DNA of 64,000 bases from an uncultured Rhizobium sp. (GCA_945952415.1 CAMFIF010000006.1:62001-126000); one strand, 5' to 3'; positions 34,968 through 43,692 are shown, numbered from the stretch's first letter. Notes: a model not told the origin generated them from the sequence alone. A program made the numbers and translations.

Positions 34968-35711
34968 ATGGCTCAGACACTCGCGGCAGATATGGTTTCG
35001 GTGGCCTTCGAGGGCTTGCGGGCCCTATCGGATGTCACGCTGGAAATTCCCGCCGGGCGGGTCACGGGCCTGATCGGACCGAACGGTGCGGGCAAGACCA
35101 CCTGCGTCAATGTCCTCACCGGCTTTCAGAAGCCGTCCATGGGGCGCGTTCTGCTCGATGGGCAGGATATCGGCGGCCTGCCGGCGCATCGCGTCCGGCA
35201 GGCCGGCATTGCCCGCACCTTCCAGTCGGGCCGGCTCTTTGCCGACCTGACGGTGCATGAAAATCTCGAAGTGACCGGCGTCGGCCTCGGCCTGTCCCGC
35301 CGGGAGGCCTCAAGGAAGGCGGATGCGCTGCTCGACTGGATCGGCATCGCGCCCCTGTCCGAGCGGCTGGCCGGTGGCCTGCCCTATACGGACGAACGGC
35401 GCGTCGCCATCGGCCGGGCGCTGATGCTCGAACCCGCCTTCCTGCTGCTCGACGAACCCGCCGCCGGCATGTCGGCGGAAGAGGCGGACGATCTTTCCCG
35501 CCTCATCCACCGCATTGCGCTCGAGGTCAAATGCGGCGTGCTGCTCATCGAGCACAATATCGGCCTCGTGCTGAAGACCTGCCATTCGATCTACGTGCTC
35601 GACAGCGGCGAGATCATCGAATTCGGCACCCCCGATGCCATCAAGGCCAGCGAGAAGGTGCGCCACGCCTATATGGGCACCCAGACCGATGCGGAAGGAG
35701 AGATCCTGTGA
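34968..35711 (+). CDS. ABC transporter ATP-binding protein (LivG type)
   Basis: 247 residues. Walker A GPNGAGKTTCVNVLTG, Q-loop region RTFQSGRLFADLTVHENL (RTFQ is the LivG hallmark), Walker B AFLLLDEPAAGM and H-loop LLIEHNIGLV. The signature segment reads LPYTDERRVAIGRAL instead of LSGGQ; LivG proteins often show LPYG.QRR here, so this is a variant and not evidently defective. One of the two ATPases of a branched-chain-amino-acid-type (HAAT) importer, in operon with hyuBA, and coupled by overlap to the second ATPase. Confidence 0.92.
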   Translation: MAQTLAADMVSVAFEGLRALSDVTLEIPAGRVTGLIGPNGAGKTTCVNVLTGFQKPSMGRVLLDGQDIGGLPAHRVRQAGIARTFQSGRLFADLTVHENLEVTGVGLGLSRREASRKADALLDWIGIAPLSERLAGGLPYTDERRVAIGRALMLEPAFLLLDEPAAGMSAEEADDLSRLIHRIALEVKCGVLLIEHNIGLVLKTCHSIYVLDSGEIIEFGTPDAIKASEKVRHAYMGTQTDAEGEIL

Positions 35712-36436
35712 CCCTGCTTTCCGTCAACGACATCACCGTCCGCTATGGCCGCCTCACCGCGCTGCGCGGCGCTTCGCTCACCCTCAACGAGGGCGAGATC
35801 CTCTTCGTCACCGGCCCGAACGGGGCGGGCAAGTCTACGCTCATGAAGGCGATCGCCGGCGTCGTGAAACCCGTCGGCGGCTCGATTGCCTTCAGGGGCG
35901 AGACTATCTCGGGCCGGAGCCCCGAGGACATCGCCCGCATGGGCTTTTCCATGGTGCCGGAGGGCCGCGAGGTCTTCGGCTCGCTGACCATCGAGGAAAA
36001 TCTCCGGCTCGGGATCGGCATGCGCGCCGACCGCGACCAGGCGGCCCGAGACCTGGAAATGGTCTATTCTATCTTCCCGGTGCTGATGAGCCGCCGCCAC
36101 CAGCATGCCGGCGCGCTCTCGGGCGGGCAGCAGCAGATGCTCGTGATCGGCCGCGCGCTGATGGCCGGGCCGAAGCTCATCGCCATTGACGAACCCTCGC
36201 TCGGGCTTGCCCCGAAAGTGATCGACGACGTCTACCAGACGCTCGTCAAGCTGCGCGACACGATCGGCCTCACCCTCCTGATCGTCGAGCAGAGCGCCAC
36301 CCGCGCCAAGCTCACCGGCGGGCGGATGATCCTGATGCGATCCGGCGAAGTGGCGCTCGAAGGCGATGCGCGCGAACTCGCCTCCAGCGACGCCCTGAAA
36401 CAGGCCTATTTCGGATATGGGGAGCACGGCAAATGA
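35708..36436 (+). CDS. ABC transporter ATP-binding protein (LivF type)
   Basis: 242 residues. Walker A GPNGAGKSTLMKAIAG, the LivF-type MVPEGREVFGSLTIEENL, canonical signature ALSGGQQQMLVIGRAL, Walker B LIAIDEPSLGLAP and H-loop LLIVEQSATRA. It begins with GTG inside the end of the LivG gene (GTGA overlap) and ends in an ATGA overlap with the first permease gene. Its paired, more conventional signature may compensate for the variant one in LivG, as one consensus site per dimer is often sufficient; this is inference. Confidence 0.93.
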   Translation: MTLLSVNDITVRYGRLTALRGASLTLNEGEILFVTGPNGAGKSTLMKAIAGVVKPVGGSIAFRGETISGRSPEDIARMGFSMVPEGREVFGSLTIEENLRLGIGMRADRDQAARDLEMVYSIFPVLMSRRHQHAGALSGGQQQMLVIGRALMAGPKLIAIDEPSLGLAPKVIDDVYQTLVKLRDTIGLTLLIVEQSATRAKLTGGRMILMRSGEVALEGDARELASSDALKQAYFGYGEHGK

Positions 36437-37347
36437 CAGAGATCCTCCAGGTCGTTTTCGATGCCTTGAGCCTCGGCAGCCTCTATGCGCTCGGCGCGCT
36501 CGGCATTGCGCTGATTTTCGGGGTGATGCGCCTCGTCAACTTCGCCCATGGCGACACGATGGCCTTCTGCGTCTTCGCCATGCTCTGGCCCTCGGTGGAT
36601 GCGGCGGCCATCGTCTTTGCCGGCAACCTGCCGGCCTGGCTGCTCATCCCCTTCATCCTTGCGGTCGGGGCGGGTCTTTCGGTGCTGTCGGAAATCATCG
36701 TCTTCCGGCGCTTCCGCAACACCAATCCGGCGACCATGATGATCGCCTCCTTCGCGCTCGGCTTCGTCATCCGCTACTTCCTGCTGATGCTCTATTCCAG
36801 CCGCCCGAAGAGCATAGACCTCTGGTCCAATCTCGGCCTGCCGGTGGAGATCCTCGGCGCGCGCATTCCGCTCCTCCAGGTCATCACCATCGTGACGGCG
36901 ATTGCGATCCTGATCGCGCTCACGCTCTTCCTGAAGCGCACCCGCTTCGGGCTCGAAATGCGGGCGGCGGCGGAAAACTTCACCATGGCCCGCATGCTGG
37001 GCGTGCGCGCCAACCGGGTCATCATGCTGGCCTTCGCGCTGTCGGGCATGCTGGCGGCGGCCGTTGCCCTCATCCTCGTCACCCAGACGGGAACCGCCGA
37101 CATCCAGATGGGCGGCAACATCATGCTGATCGCCTTCATCGCAACCGTCATCGGCGGGCTCGGTTCGCTGCCGGGCGCCGTCTTCGCGGGCTTCCTCATC
37201 GGGGCCATCGCCACCGTCATGCAGGTGGTGCTGCCGCCCGACGCCCGGCCCTTCCGCGATGCCTTCGTCTATGCCGCCGTGATCGCGACGCTGATCTGGC
37301 GACCGAACGGCATCTTCATGCCGAAATCCGCAAAGCAGAGGGTGTGA
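36433..37347 (+). CDS. HAAT-family ABC transporter permease (LivH type)
   Basis: 304 residues, eight or so membrane helices. Starts VVFDALSLGSLYALGALGIA with LIFGVMRLVNFAHGD, the classic LivH opening; EMRAAAENFTMARMLGVRAN is the cytoplasmic coupling loop to the ATPase, and IGGLGSLPGAVFAGFLIG lies near the C-terminus. Forms the inner-membrane channel together with the LivM-type permease. Coupled to the LivF-type gene by overlap. Confidence 0.93.
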   Translation: MTEILQVVFDALSLGSLYALGALGIALIFGVMRLVNFAHGDTMAFCVFAMLWPSVDAAAIVFAGNLPAWLLIPFILAVGAGLSVLSEIIVFRRFRNTNPATMMIASFALGFVIRYFLLMLYSSRPKSIDLWSNLGLPVEILGARIPLLQVITIVTAIAILIALTLFLKRTRFGLEMRAAAENFTMARMLGVRANRVIMLAFALSGMLAAAVALILVTQTGTADIQMGGNIMLIAFIATVIGGLGSLPGAVFAGFLIGAIATVMQVVLPPDARPFRDAFVYAAVIATLIWRPNGIFMPKSAKQRV

Positions 37348-37350
37348 CCC

Positions 37351-38379
37351 ATGGCTGAACGCGCTTCCATCCTCTCCCGCACCATCGCGACGCCCGTCAT
37401 CCTCGGCCTGCTTTTGACCGCGATCGCGCTTCTCGCCCTGCTGATGGGCTCGGGCCCCTTCAACCAGACGATCATCGACATCTTCATCCGGGTGATCCTC
37501 GTCGTCGGGCTCTACATCTTCATCGGCAATTCCGGCGTGATCAGCTTCGGGCATATCGGCTTCACCTGCCTCGGCGCCTACATGACCGCCTGGCTGACCA
37601 TTCCGCCGCCGATGAAGAAGATGGCGCTGCCGGGCCTGCCGGGCTTCGTGCTCGAGGCAAAGCTGCCCTTCTGGGTGGGCGTGCCGGCGGCGGCGATCTT
37701 CGCGGCGCTGATCGCCTTCTTCTTCGGCAAGATCCTGATGCGGCTCTCCGGCATCGCTGCCTCCATCGCCACCTTCGCCATGCTCGCGCTCATCAACCAG
37801 ATCTATTCGAACTGGGAAGACGTGACGGGCGCCACCTCCTCCGTGGTCGGCATTCCGATCAACCGGTCGATCTGGCCCTATTTCGTCGCGACCCTCGTTG
37901 CTGTCGCCATCGGCTATGCCTATTCGATCTCGCGCTCGGGGCTGGCGCTTCGCGCCGCCCGCGACGAGGCGACGGCTGCGGCAGCCTCCGGCGTCGACAT
38001 CCCGAAGGAGCGGCTCCGCGCCTTCGTCATCTCCGCCTTCGTGATGGGCGGCGGCGGCGCGCTCTATGCCCATTCGGTGGGCGTCGTCACACCCGACACC
38101 TTCTATCTCGGCCTCACCTTCATCTCGCTTTCCATGCTCGTCGTCGGCGGCATGGGAAGCCTGTCGGGCGCGGTGATCGGCGTGGTGCTTCTGTCCACCA
38201 TCATCCAGATCCTGCGCCTCTTCGAAAAGGGCGTCGCGCTCGGCGACACGGTGCTGACCATCCCGAACGGCGTCCAGGAGATCGCCATCGGGGTGATCAT
38301 GATCGTGATCCTGATGCGCCGGCCCGCAGGGATCATCGGCAACCGGGAGGTCGGCTGGAAGGGACTCCGCAAGGCGTAA
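37351..38379 (+). CDS. HAAT-family ABC transporter permease (LivM type)
   Basis: 342 residues with about ten hydrophobic segments. Recognised by LYIFIGNSGVISFGHIGF, the coupling loop LRAARDEATAAAASGVD and MLVVGGMGSLSGAVIGVVL. Second permease subunit of the importer. Starts 3 bp after the LivH-type stop codon. The segment GNSGVISFGH replaces the usual G..G..SLG.. of leucine transporters, in keeping with a non-leucine substrate. Confidence 0.92.
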   Translation: MAERASILSRTIATPVILGLLLTAIALLALLMGSGPFNQTIIDIFIRVILVVGLYIFIGNSGVISFGHIGFTCLGAYMTAWLTIPPPMKKMALPGLPGFVLEAKLPFWVGVPAAAIFAALIAFFFGKILMRLSGIAASIATFAMLALINQIYSNWEDVTGATSSVVGIPINRSIWPYFVATLVAVAIGYAYSISRSGLALRAARDEATAAAASGVDIPKERLRAFVISAFVMGGGGALYAHSVGVVTPDTFYLGLTFISLSMLVVGGMGSLSGAVIGVVLLSTIIQILRLFEKGVALGDTVLTIPNGVQEIAIGVIMIVILMRRPAGIIGNREVGWKGLRKA

Positions 38380-38432
38380 ACAAGGTTTCCGGGCCTCAAC
38401 CCGGAGAAAAAAGGGAACCAAAGGAGAAGAAC

Positions 38433-39629
38433 ATGACACTCTGGCATAAACTGGGAATGGGAATGGCCGTCTCCGGCCTCGTGCTGTCCGCAACGCTCGC
38501 GCATGCGGATGACGACAAGATCGTGGTGGGCTTCGCCACCGCGGCATCGGGCTTCATGCAGGCTTACGACAAGCCGGCGCAGGATGCCGCGATGATCAAG
38601 ATCGACGAGATCAACAAGGCCGGCGGCCTGCTCGGCAAGCAGATCGAGGTGGTCACCGCCGACACCAAGACCGACCGCGCCGAAGGCGCCAAGGCCGGTC
38701 TCGAGGTGATCGACAAGGGCGCCGATCTCGTCGTCGTCTCCTGCGACTACGACTTCGGCTCGCCGGCCGCGCTTGCCGCCGAAAGCGCCGGCAAGGTGTC
38801 CTTCTTCCTCTGCGCCGAATCCATCAAGGCCGGCATCCAGGGGGTCGGCCCGCACTCCTTCTCCGCGTCGGTTCTCGCCGCCGTGCAGGGCGCGACCATG
38901 GCCGAATGGGCCTACAACAAGAAGAATGCGCGCAAGTTCTACCGCCTGCTCGACACCTGGACGGAATATAACAAGGGTATCTGCGACGGTTTCGACTGGA
39001 TGCTGCCGCGGCTGAAGGACGCCAAGCTCGTCGGCGAGGACACCTTCAAGAACGAGGATGCCTCCATCGCCGCCCAGATCACCCGCATCAAGAGCCTGCC
39101 GGAGCAGCCCGATGCGATCATGCTCTGCTCGATGATGCCGGGCGTCGTCTCGGCCATCAAGCAGATCCGCGCCGCCGGCATCACCGCGCCGATCCTCAAC
39201 GGCTCGGGCGTCGACGGTTCCTACTGGCTGAACGCCGTTCCTGACCTGTCGAACTTCTACACGCCGGTCCAGGGCTCGATCTATGGCGACGACCCGAACA
39301 AGGACGTGACCGCCTTCAACGCCAAGTACAAGGAAGTCACCGGCGCCGATCCGTCGAGCCAGTATGTCTATCCCGGCTACGTGATGATCGACGTCTGGGC
39401 GAAGGCCGTCGAGCGCGCCAAGACGACCGATGCGGATGCGGTCGTCGCCGAACTCGAGAAGATGAAGGACGAACCGACCCTCTTCGGGCCGCGCTCCTTC
39501 TCGTCCGAGATCCACCACCAGAACCGCGGCCGCTACCTGATCGTCGAAACCGACAAGGGCAAGCCCCATGTCATCGACGAATGGACCATCTCGGAAGCCA
39601 TTCCGGTGGATTATCTCGTCTCGAAGTAA
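38433..39629 (+). CDS. ABC transporter substrate-binding protein (periplasmic, HAAT family)
   Basis: 398 residues. A signal peptide (GMGMAVSGLVLSATLAHA, cut before DDDK) is followed by a type I periplasmic binding fold: KIVVGFATAASGFMQAYD, then MIKIDEINKAGGLLGKQIEV and the C-terminal lobe. It captures the ligand in the periplasm for the two permeases. AAGGAGAAGAAC before the ATG is an excellent ribosome site, as expected for the most abundant component. It is last in the operon and followed by a strong terminator. Co-location with hyuBA suggests a hydantoin, lactam or amide ligand. Confidence 0.92.
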   Translation: MTLWHKLGMGMAVSGLVLSATLAHADDDKIVVGFATAASGFMQAYDKPAQDAAMIKIDEINKAGGLLGKQIEVVTADTKTDRAEGAKAGLEVIDKGADLVVVSCDYDFGSPAALAAESAGKVSFFLCAESIKAGIQGVGPHSFSASVLAAVQGATMAEWAYNKKNARKFYRLLDTWTEYNKGICDGFDWMLPRLKDAKLVGEDTFKNEDASIAAQITRIKSLPEQPDAIMLCSMMPGVVSAIKQIRAAGITAPILNGSGVDGSYWLNAVPDLSNFYTPVQGSIYGDDPNKDVTAFNAKYKEVTGADPSSQYVYPGYVMIDVWAKAVERAKTTDADAVVAELEKMKDEPTLFGPRSFSSEIHHQNRGRYLIVETDKGKPHVIDEWTISEAIPVDYLVSK

Positions 39630-39655
39630 ACCCTCCCAGGGCCAAGTCCCCCACT

Positions 39656-39682
39656 GGCCGCCCTTCGGGGCGGTCTTTTTTT
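39656..39682 (+). terminator. Rho-independent terminator of the hyuBA-transporter operon
   Basis: GGCCGCCC, TTCG tetraloop, GGGCGGTC (one G-T pair) and seven T's. It sits between convergent genes and is oriented for the plus-strand operon. Confidence 0.92.
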
Positions 39683-39700
39683 GTCCGGCAGGGAAGCCGT

Positions 39701-41050
39701 TCAGGCGACGAGGGCGAGTTCGGAGCGTTCGAGCGCCCGTTCGAGTGCGGCGATGCAGGCGGCATCATGGGCCTTGCCCGCCCCGCTGTGCAGGATCGCC
39801 AGCGCCTCCGCTATAGGCATCGCCTTGCGGTAGGGCCGGTCCGCCGTCAGCGCGTCGAAGACATCGGCCGTCGAGACGATCCGGGTTTCGAGATTGATCT
39901 CGTCGCCCTTGAGCCCGCGCGGATAGCCCGAGCCATCGAGCTTTTCGTGATGGGCGCCGCCGATGACGGCAAGCGCGCGGAAGGCATCGATATGGGAGAG
40001 GATGGTCTCCGAATGGAGGGCATGCTGGCGCATCTGCGCCCATTCGTCCTCGTCGAGCTTGCCCGGCTTGTCGAGCACCCGGTTGCTGACGCCGAGCTTG
40101 CCGATGTCGTGGAGCAGCGCCGCCCGCTTGATCACCCGCCGCCGTTCCGCATCGAAGCCCATTTCTTCCGCGATCAGGTCCGTATAGAGCGCCACCCGCT
40201 CGCTATGGCCCGAGGTGAAGGGGCTCTTGGCATCGATCACGCGGGCAAAGCCGGCGGCGATGTCGTCCAGATAGTCGTCATCGGCAAAGAAGGCCTGCCG
40301 GCTCGGCTCCATGCCGAGCACGATCCGCTCGATCCCATCCGATCGATAGGCCTCCCAGAAACCCGGCACGGCAACCGCCCGGAGGAAGGCATCCACCATG
40401 GCGGGATCGAACCATTCGCCGCTGCGGCCGACGATTTCGGCAATCGCCGCCTCCGGCCCCTGATCCATGGCAAAGACATCCGCCACCTGGGCGAGGAGCG
40501 CAATGCGGGCAAAGGGTGAAATGGCGTTGCCGGAAAGACCCTGCGGGCGTCCCTTGCCGTTGAAATGTTCGTCGAGATCGAGAATGCCCTGCGCCACCTG
40601 ATCGCTGAAGCGCATCTGGCGGGCAATCTCGGCGCCGCGCTGGCAGCGAGTCTCGATCAGCTCGGAAGCGATCTCCCCGCCATTGCGCAGGATATGGAGA
40701 ATGCTGCGAAAGCGCTCGGCCACACCCGCCTGCATGCCGGTATGGGACAGCACGAAGCGCAGCACCTGCGAGAGCGACCCGTCCACCCGCTTGAAATCGC
40801 CCTTGAAGACGAGATCGTCCGCCAGATAGAGCTGGCAGATGCGGGCGGCATTGGAACTGCAGCCGAGATCCTTGAGCAGCAGCGTGTAATAGAGATCCTG
40901 CCGGTCGCGGTCATCGAGACCGAGCACATCCGACATGCGCATGCCAATGAAGCAGCAGCGGATGCAATGACCCGGAGGCTGGCCCTCCGTCATGTCCAGC
41001 GCCTTGCTCAAGGCTTCCATGATTTCCGCGAGCCGGATTCGCACGCCCAT
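39701..41050 (-). CDS. Tandem HD-domain protein with C-terminal HD-GYP domain (c-di-GMP phosphodiesterase-like)
   Basis: 449 residues, no membrane segment or receiver domain. The C-terminal half is a complete HD-GYP module: HSERVALYTDLIAEEMG, LLHDIGKLG near residue 314, RQHALHSETIL and GAHHEKLDGSGYPRGLKG near 366, predicting hydrolysis of cyclic di-GMP. The N-terminal half looks like a decayed copy: HCIRCCFIGMRMSDVLGL and LLLKDLGCSSN stand where H...HD would be, and LDEHFNGKGRPQGL where HHE.WDG.GYP would be. It could be a pseudo-active regulatory domain. Single gene, possibly linking c-di-GMP to the nearby EPS genes, though that is inference. Confidence 0.85.
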   Translation of the reverse strand: MGVRIRLAEIMEALSKALDMTEGQPPGHCIRCCFIGMRMSDVLGLDDRDRQDLYYTLLLKDLGCSSNAARICQLYLADDLVFKGDFKRVDGSLSQVLRFVLSHTGMQAGVAERFRSILHILRNGGEIASELIETRCQRGAEIARQMRFSDQVAQGILDLDEHFNGKGRPQGLSGNAISPFARIALLAQVADVFAMDQGPEAAIAEIVGRSGEWFDPAMVDAFLRAVAVPGFWEAYRSDGIERIVLGMEPSRQAFFADDDYLDDIAAGFARVIDAKSPFTSGHSERVALYTDLIAEEMGFDAERRRVIKRAALLHDIGKLGVSNRVLDKPGKLDEDEWAQMRQHALHSETILSHIDAFRALAVIGGAHHEKLDGSGYPRGLKGDEINLETRIVSTADVFDALTADRPYRKAMPIAEALAILHSGAGKAHDAACIAALERALERSELALVA

Positions 41051-41244
41051 TCTTCGGTTCTCCCCGGGCGGATATCACCACGCCGGCATGAAGAAAAACT
41101 GAACTGTTTTGCGGAAAAGCAATTTTGTTTGCTGCAGATAACCCGGCACTTCCCGCAGGCCGATGGGAACTTTGTCGCCCGCCCGCGATTATCGGAACGG
41201 CACGCTGCACGTGGCAGCCGCGCACGAGAACCGGGAGATTTCCT
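41051..41244. promoter_or_regulatory. Divergent promoter region HD-GYP gene / stress operon
   Basis: About 190 bp holding both promoters. Two GGAAC boxes occur (near 41166 and 41190), as in EcfG general-stress promoters, but neither has a CGTT box at the right distance. Confidence 0.35.
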
Positions 41245-42303
41245 ATGACCGACTATCCAGAGAAGAGCCGGGACGGGCAGAACGAACGCGCCTTTTCCTC
41301 TCAGGCCACATCCGGCACCGGCACCGGCAGCGATCGGCAGGGCGCAAGTTTCAGCGATCTGCAGCAGAAGGCGACCCAGGATTTCAGCGAGATCAAGGAT
41401 GCCGCCATGGCGCAGGCGAGCCAGGCGCTCGACAAATCCGCCGAAATGGCTGCCGAAAAGAAGAATGTCGTGGCCGACCAGCTCGCCGGCGTTGCCGAAG
41501 CCCTGGTCAAGGTGGGCGACGAGATGAAGGGCGGCGATTACGGCATGGTCGCCCGCTATGCCCGCGATCTCGGCAACAGCGCCGAGCGCCTCGCCCGTGA
41601 CCTGAAGAACAAGGACATGAGCGAAGTCGTGTCGCTGGCGGAAAGCTTCGGCCGCCGCCAGCCCGTCGCCTTCCTCGGCATTGCCGCCATTGCCGGCCTT
41701 GCCGCGAGCCGCTTCGTCACCGCTTCGGCCCGGCGCACCGGCGCCCAGAGCAGCGCCGGGCGTCCGCTCGGACGCGGCGAGGGGGCCGAAACCTCCGCCA
41801 ATCCCATGGCCGGCCGGCTGAAGCCGCACAAGACGGGCGAAGCAACCGGTACCGGTGCCATTGCCTCGGCCACGCCGCAGGCGGGCCAGTCGACAACAGG
41901 TCAATCCTCGCAGGGGCTCGCCTCGTCCGGCCAGTCTTCTCAGGGCCAGTCCGCCTCCGGCCAGCCGGGCAGTGGCCGCACCGCGGGTGAGAACCGCCCC
42001 ATTGCCCAGTCCTCCTGGCAGTCGGAGTCCCGTCCGGTTACGGGCGGTGAAGGCGCGTCGTCCGCCCGTCCCGCCGGTTCCGGCGAGGGCACAGGCATCG
42101 GCGGGAGCGGGCTCGGCACCTCGCCGAACCGGCCCTCTTCCAGCACGGATATGCCAACCCTCAGCCCCTCGGCGCCCAGCTCCTATCCGCCGGGCCGGGT
42201 TTCCATAAGCGGTTCGGGGTCGACCTCGTCGGACAATCCCGGCACGCCGGGCCAGACCTACAATTCCACCAACTCCAGCAATGAGGGCCGTTCCAATGTC
42301 TAG
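41245..42303 (+). CDS. Nutrient-deprivation-induced-protein-like, low-complexity C-terminus
   Basis: 352 residues. The first ~150 have amphipathic helices (FSDLQQKATQDFSEIKDAA and QALDKSAEMAAEKKNVVA) and a short hydrophobic segment (QPVAFLGIAAIAGLAASRF). The rest is a disordered Gly/Ser/Gln/Pro tail with short repeats such as TGQSSQG and SGQSSQGQ. Proteins with this opening are annotated in rhizobia as nutrient-deprivation-induced proteins and precede a holin-like and a DUF3618 gene, exactly as here. Function is unknown; a membrane-associated stress role is likely. ATG at 41245 with GGGAG upstream. Overlaps the next gene by 8 bp. Confidence 0.75.
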   Translation: MTDYPEKSRDGQNERAFSSQATSGTGTGSDRQGASFSDLQQKATQDFSEIKDAAMAQASQALDKSAEMAAEKKNVVADQLAGVAEALVKVGDEMKGGDYGMVARYARDLGNSAERLARDLKNKDMSEVVSLAESFGRRQPVAFLGIAAIAGLAASRFVTASARRTGAQSSAGRPLGRGEGAETSANPMAGRLKPHKTGEATGTGAIASATPQAGQSTTGQSSQGLASSGQSSQGQSASGQPGSGRTAGENRPIAQSSWQSESRPVTGGEGASSARPAGSGEGTGIGGSGLGTSPNRPSSSTDMPTLSPSAPSSYPPGRVSISGSGSTSSDNPGTPGQTYNSTNSSNEGRSNV

Positions 42304-42712
42304 CAGCGAAAGCCGTCCCCTCGGAGAATTGCTCTCCGGTCTGGTTGGCGATCTCTCCAGCCTGTTCCGCAAGGAAATCGATCTCGCCAAGCGCGAGGCC
42401 TCGGAAAAATTCACCTTTGCCATCGGCGGCGTTGAAATGCTGGTGGCCGGCATGGTGCTCGCCATCGGTGCGATCGGCGTGCTCCTGTCCGCCCTTGTCA
42501 GCGGCCTTGCGGCCTTCCTGGTCAGCCAGGGCATGGCCGAGCCCGGGGCCAATTCGCTCGCCGCGGTAATCGTCGGCGTGGTGGTCGCTCTGGCCGCCTG
42601 GATGTCCATGTCGCGCGGTCTTTCGATCCTGCGCGGCACCGATCTTACGCTCGACCGCACCGGCCGCTCGCTGCGCCGGGATGCCGAAGTCGTCAAGGAG
42701 AAACTGTCATGA
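42296..42712 (+). CDS. Phage-holin-like family membrane protein (Phage_holin_3_6 type)
   Basis: 138 residues. An amphipathic N-terminus (LGELLSGLVGDLSSLFRKEIDLAKREASE) is followed by two membrane helices (MLVAGMVLAIGAIGVLLSALVSG and SLAAVIVGVVVALAAWMSM). Despite the family name it is a chromosomal envelope protein, not a lysis gene: no endolysin or phage gene is near. The ATG at 42296 overlaps the previous stop. The middle gene of the three-gene operon; its stop overlaps the DUF3618 start (ATGA). Confidence 0.8.
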   Translation: MSSSESRPLGELLSGLVGDLSSLFRKEIDLAKREASEKFTFAIGGVEMLVAGMVLAIGAIGVLLSALVSGLAAFLVSQGMAEPGANSLAAVIVGVVVALAAWMSMSRGLSILRGTDLTLDRTGRSLRRDAEVVKEKLS

Positions 42713-43692
42713 GCTACGATTACGAAAAATCCTCCGCCGATATCGAGCGCGAGATCGAGCATGACCGCGAGCGGATCGGCGAGAAACTCTCCGCCATCCA
42801 GGAAAAGCTGACCCCGGGCCAGCTGATCGACGAGGCGCTCGGCTATCTGAAATCCAGCGGCGGGGCCGAATATCTCGGCAATCTCGGCGGTGCGGTCAAG
42901 GCCAATCCCGTGCCGCTCGCCCTCATGGGCGTGAGCCTCGCCTGGCTGATGGCCGGGCCGGGCAAGAGCTCGGAAACGGTCTCCACCGCCAGGGCCGATG
43001 GCCCGCCGCTCGACTATCCGCTGGCGACTGTCAGCGGCGGCCTGCGCCGCACCGGTCCGCCGCGCGCGGAGAACGGTCGCCATTACGCCCATTTCGAGGA
43101 CACGACCGGCAAGCGCTTCCGGGCGCTTACCGACGAGAGTGGCCGGCGCGCCGGCGACTTCCTCGATGAGGCGGGCGGGATCTTCAGCGGCTTTGCCGAT
43201 GCCACCGGAAAGCGCGTCACCGAATTCCGCGACGAAACCGGTTCGATGATCGACAGCGCGCTCGGCTGGGCGGCCGATACCTGGGCTGCGGCGCGGGAAA
43301 GCGCCGGCGGCATGATGGACAGCGTCAACAAAAGCCTGTCCGGCATGGGGTCCAGCATCGGCTCCACCTCCTCCTCCGCGTTTTCGGGCGTGCAGGATCA
43401 GGCCGGCCGGCTGAACGACATGATCATGAAGACCTTCCGCGACCAGCCGCTGGTGGCGGGCGCCCTTGCCTTTGCCGCCGGTGCGGCCATCGGCGCGGCG
43501 CTTCCCCATACGGAGCGCGAGGACGAGCTGATGGGCGAGGCGGCGGATGCCGTGAAGTCCGATCTCGGCGAACGGTCCTCCGAACTCCTCGACCAGGGCC
43601 GCAAGATGGCCGGCGATGTCTATGACAAGGCCGTGACCATGGCGGACGAGCTGCATGACACCGCCCGCGAGCGGATCATCGAGGAAAGCTAG
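42709..43692 (+). CDS. DUF3618 family membrane-associated protein
   Basis: 327 residues. The N-terminal KSSADIEREIEHDRERIGEKLSAI region is the DUF3618 signature, continuing into a helical segment with VKANPVPLALMGVSLAWLM. A C-terminal hydrophobic helix (VAGALAFAAGAAIGAALP) precedes a charged tail resembling the apolipoprotein-like amphipathic helices of ElaB-type ribosome/membrane anchors. Between them come Gly/Ser/Ala-rich helices. Function is unknown. Last gene of the stress-type operon and followed by a strong terminator. Confidence 0.8.
   Translation: MSYDYEKSSADIEREIEHDRERIGEKLSAIQEKLTPGQLIDEALGYLKSSGGAEYLGNLGGAVKANPVPLALMGVSLAWLMAGPGKSSETVSTARADGPPLDYPLATVSGGLRRTGPPRAENGRHYAHFEDTTGKRFRALTDESGRRAGDFLDEAGGIFSGFADATGKRVTEFRDETGSMIDSALGWAADTWAAARESAGGMMDSVNKSLSGMGSSIGSTSSSAFSGVQDQAGRLNDMIMKTFRDQPLVAGALAFAAGAAIGAALPHTEREDELMGEAADAVKSDLGERSSELLDQGRKMAGDVYDKAVTMADELHDTARERIIEES

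Noticed and set aside
36406..38547. A 713-residue Asp/Glu/His-rich frame antisense to the permeases
   Set aside because: Composition is that of the complement of hydrophobic membrane genes; not a real acidic protein.
41166..41195. EcfG promoter before the nutrient-deprivation-like gene
   Set aside because: GGAAC boxes exist but no CGTT-like element lies 16-17 bases downstream of either.
42296..42712. Holin-like gene as a sign of prophage
   Set aside because: No lysin, capsid or integrase genes nearby; the family has many chromosomal members in stress operons.
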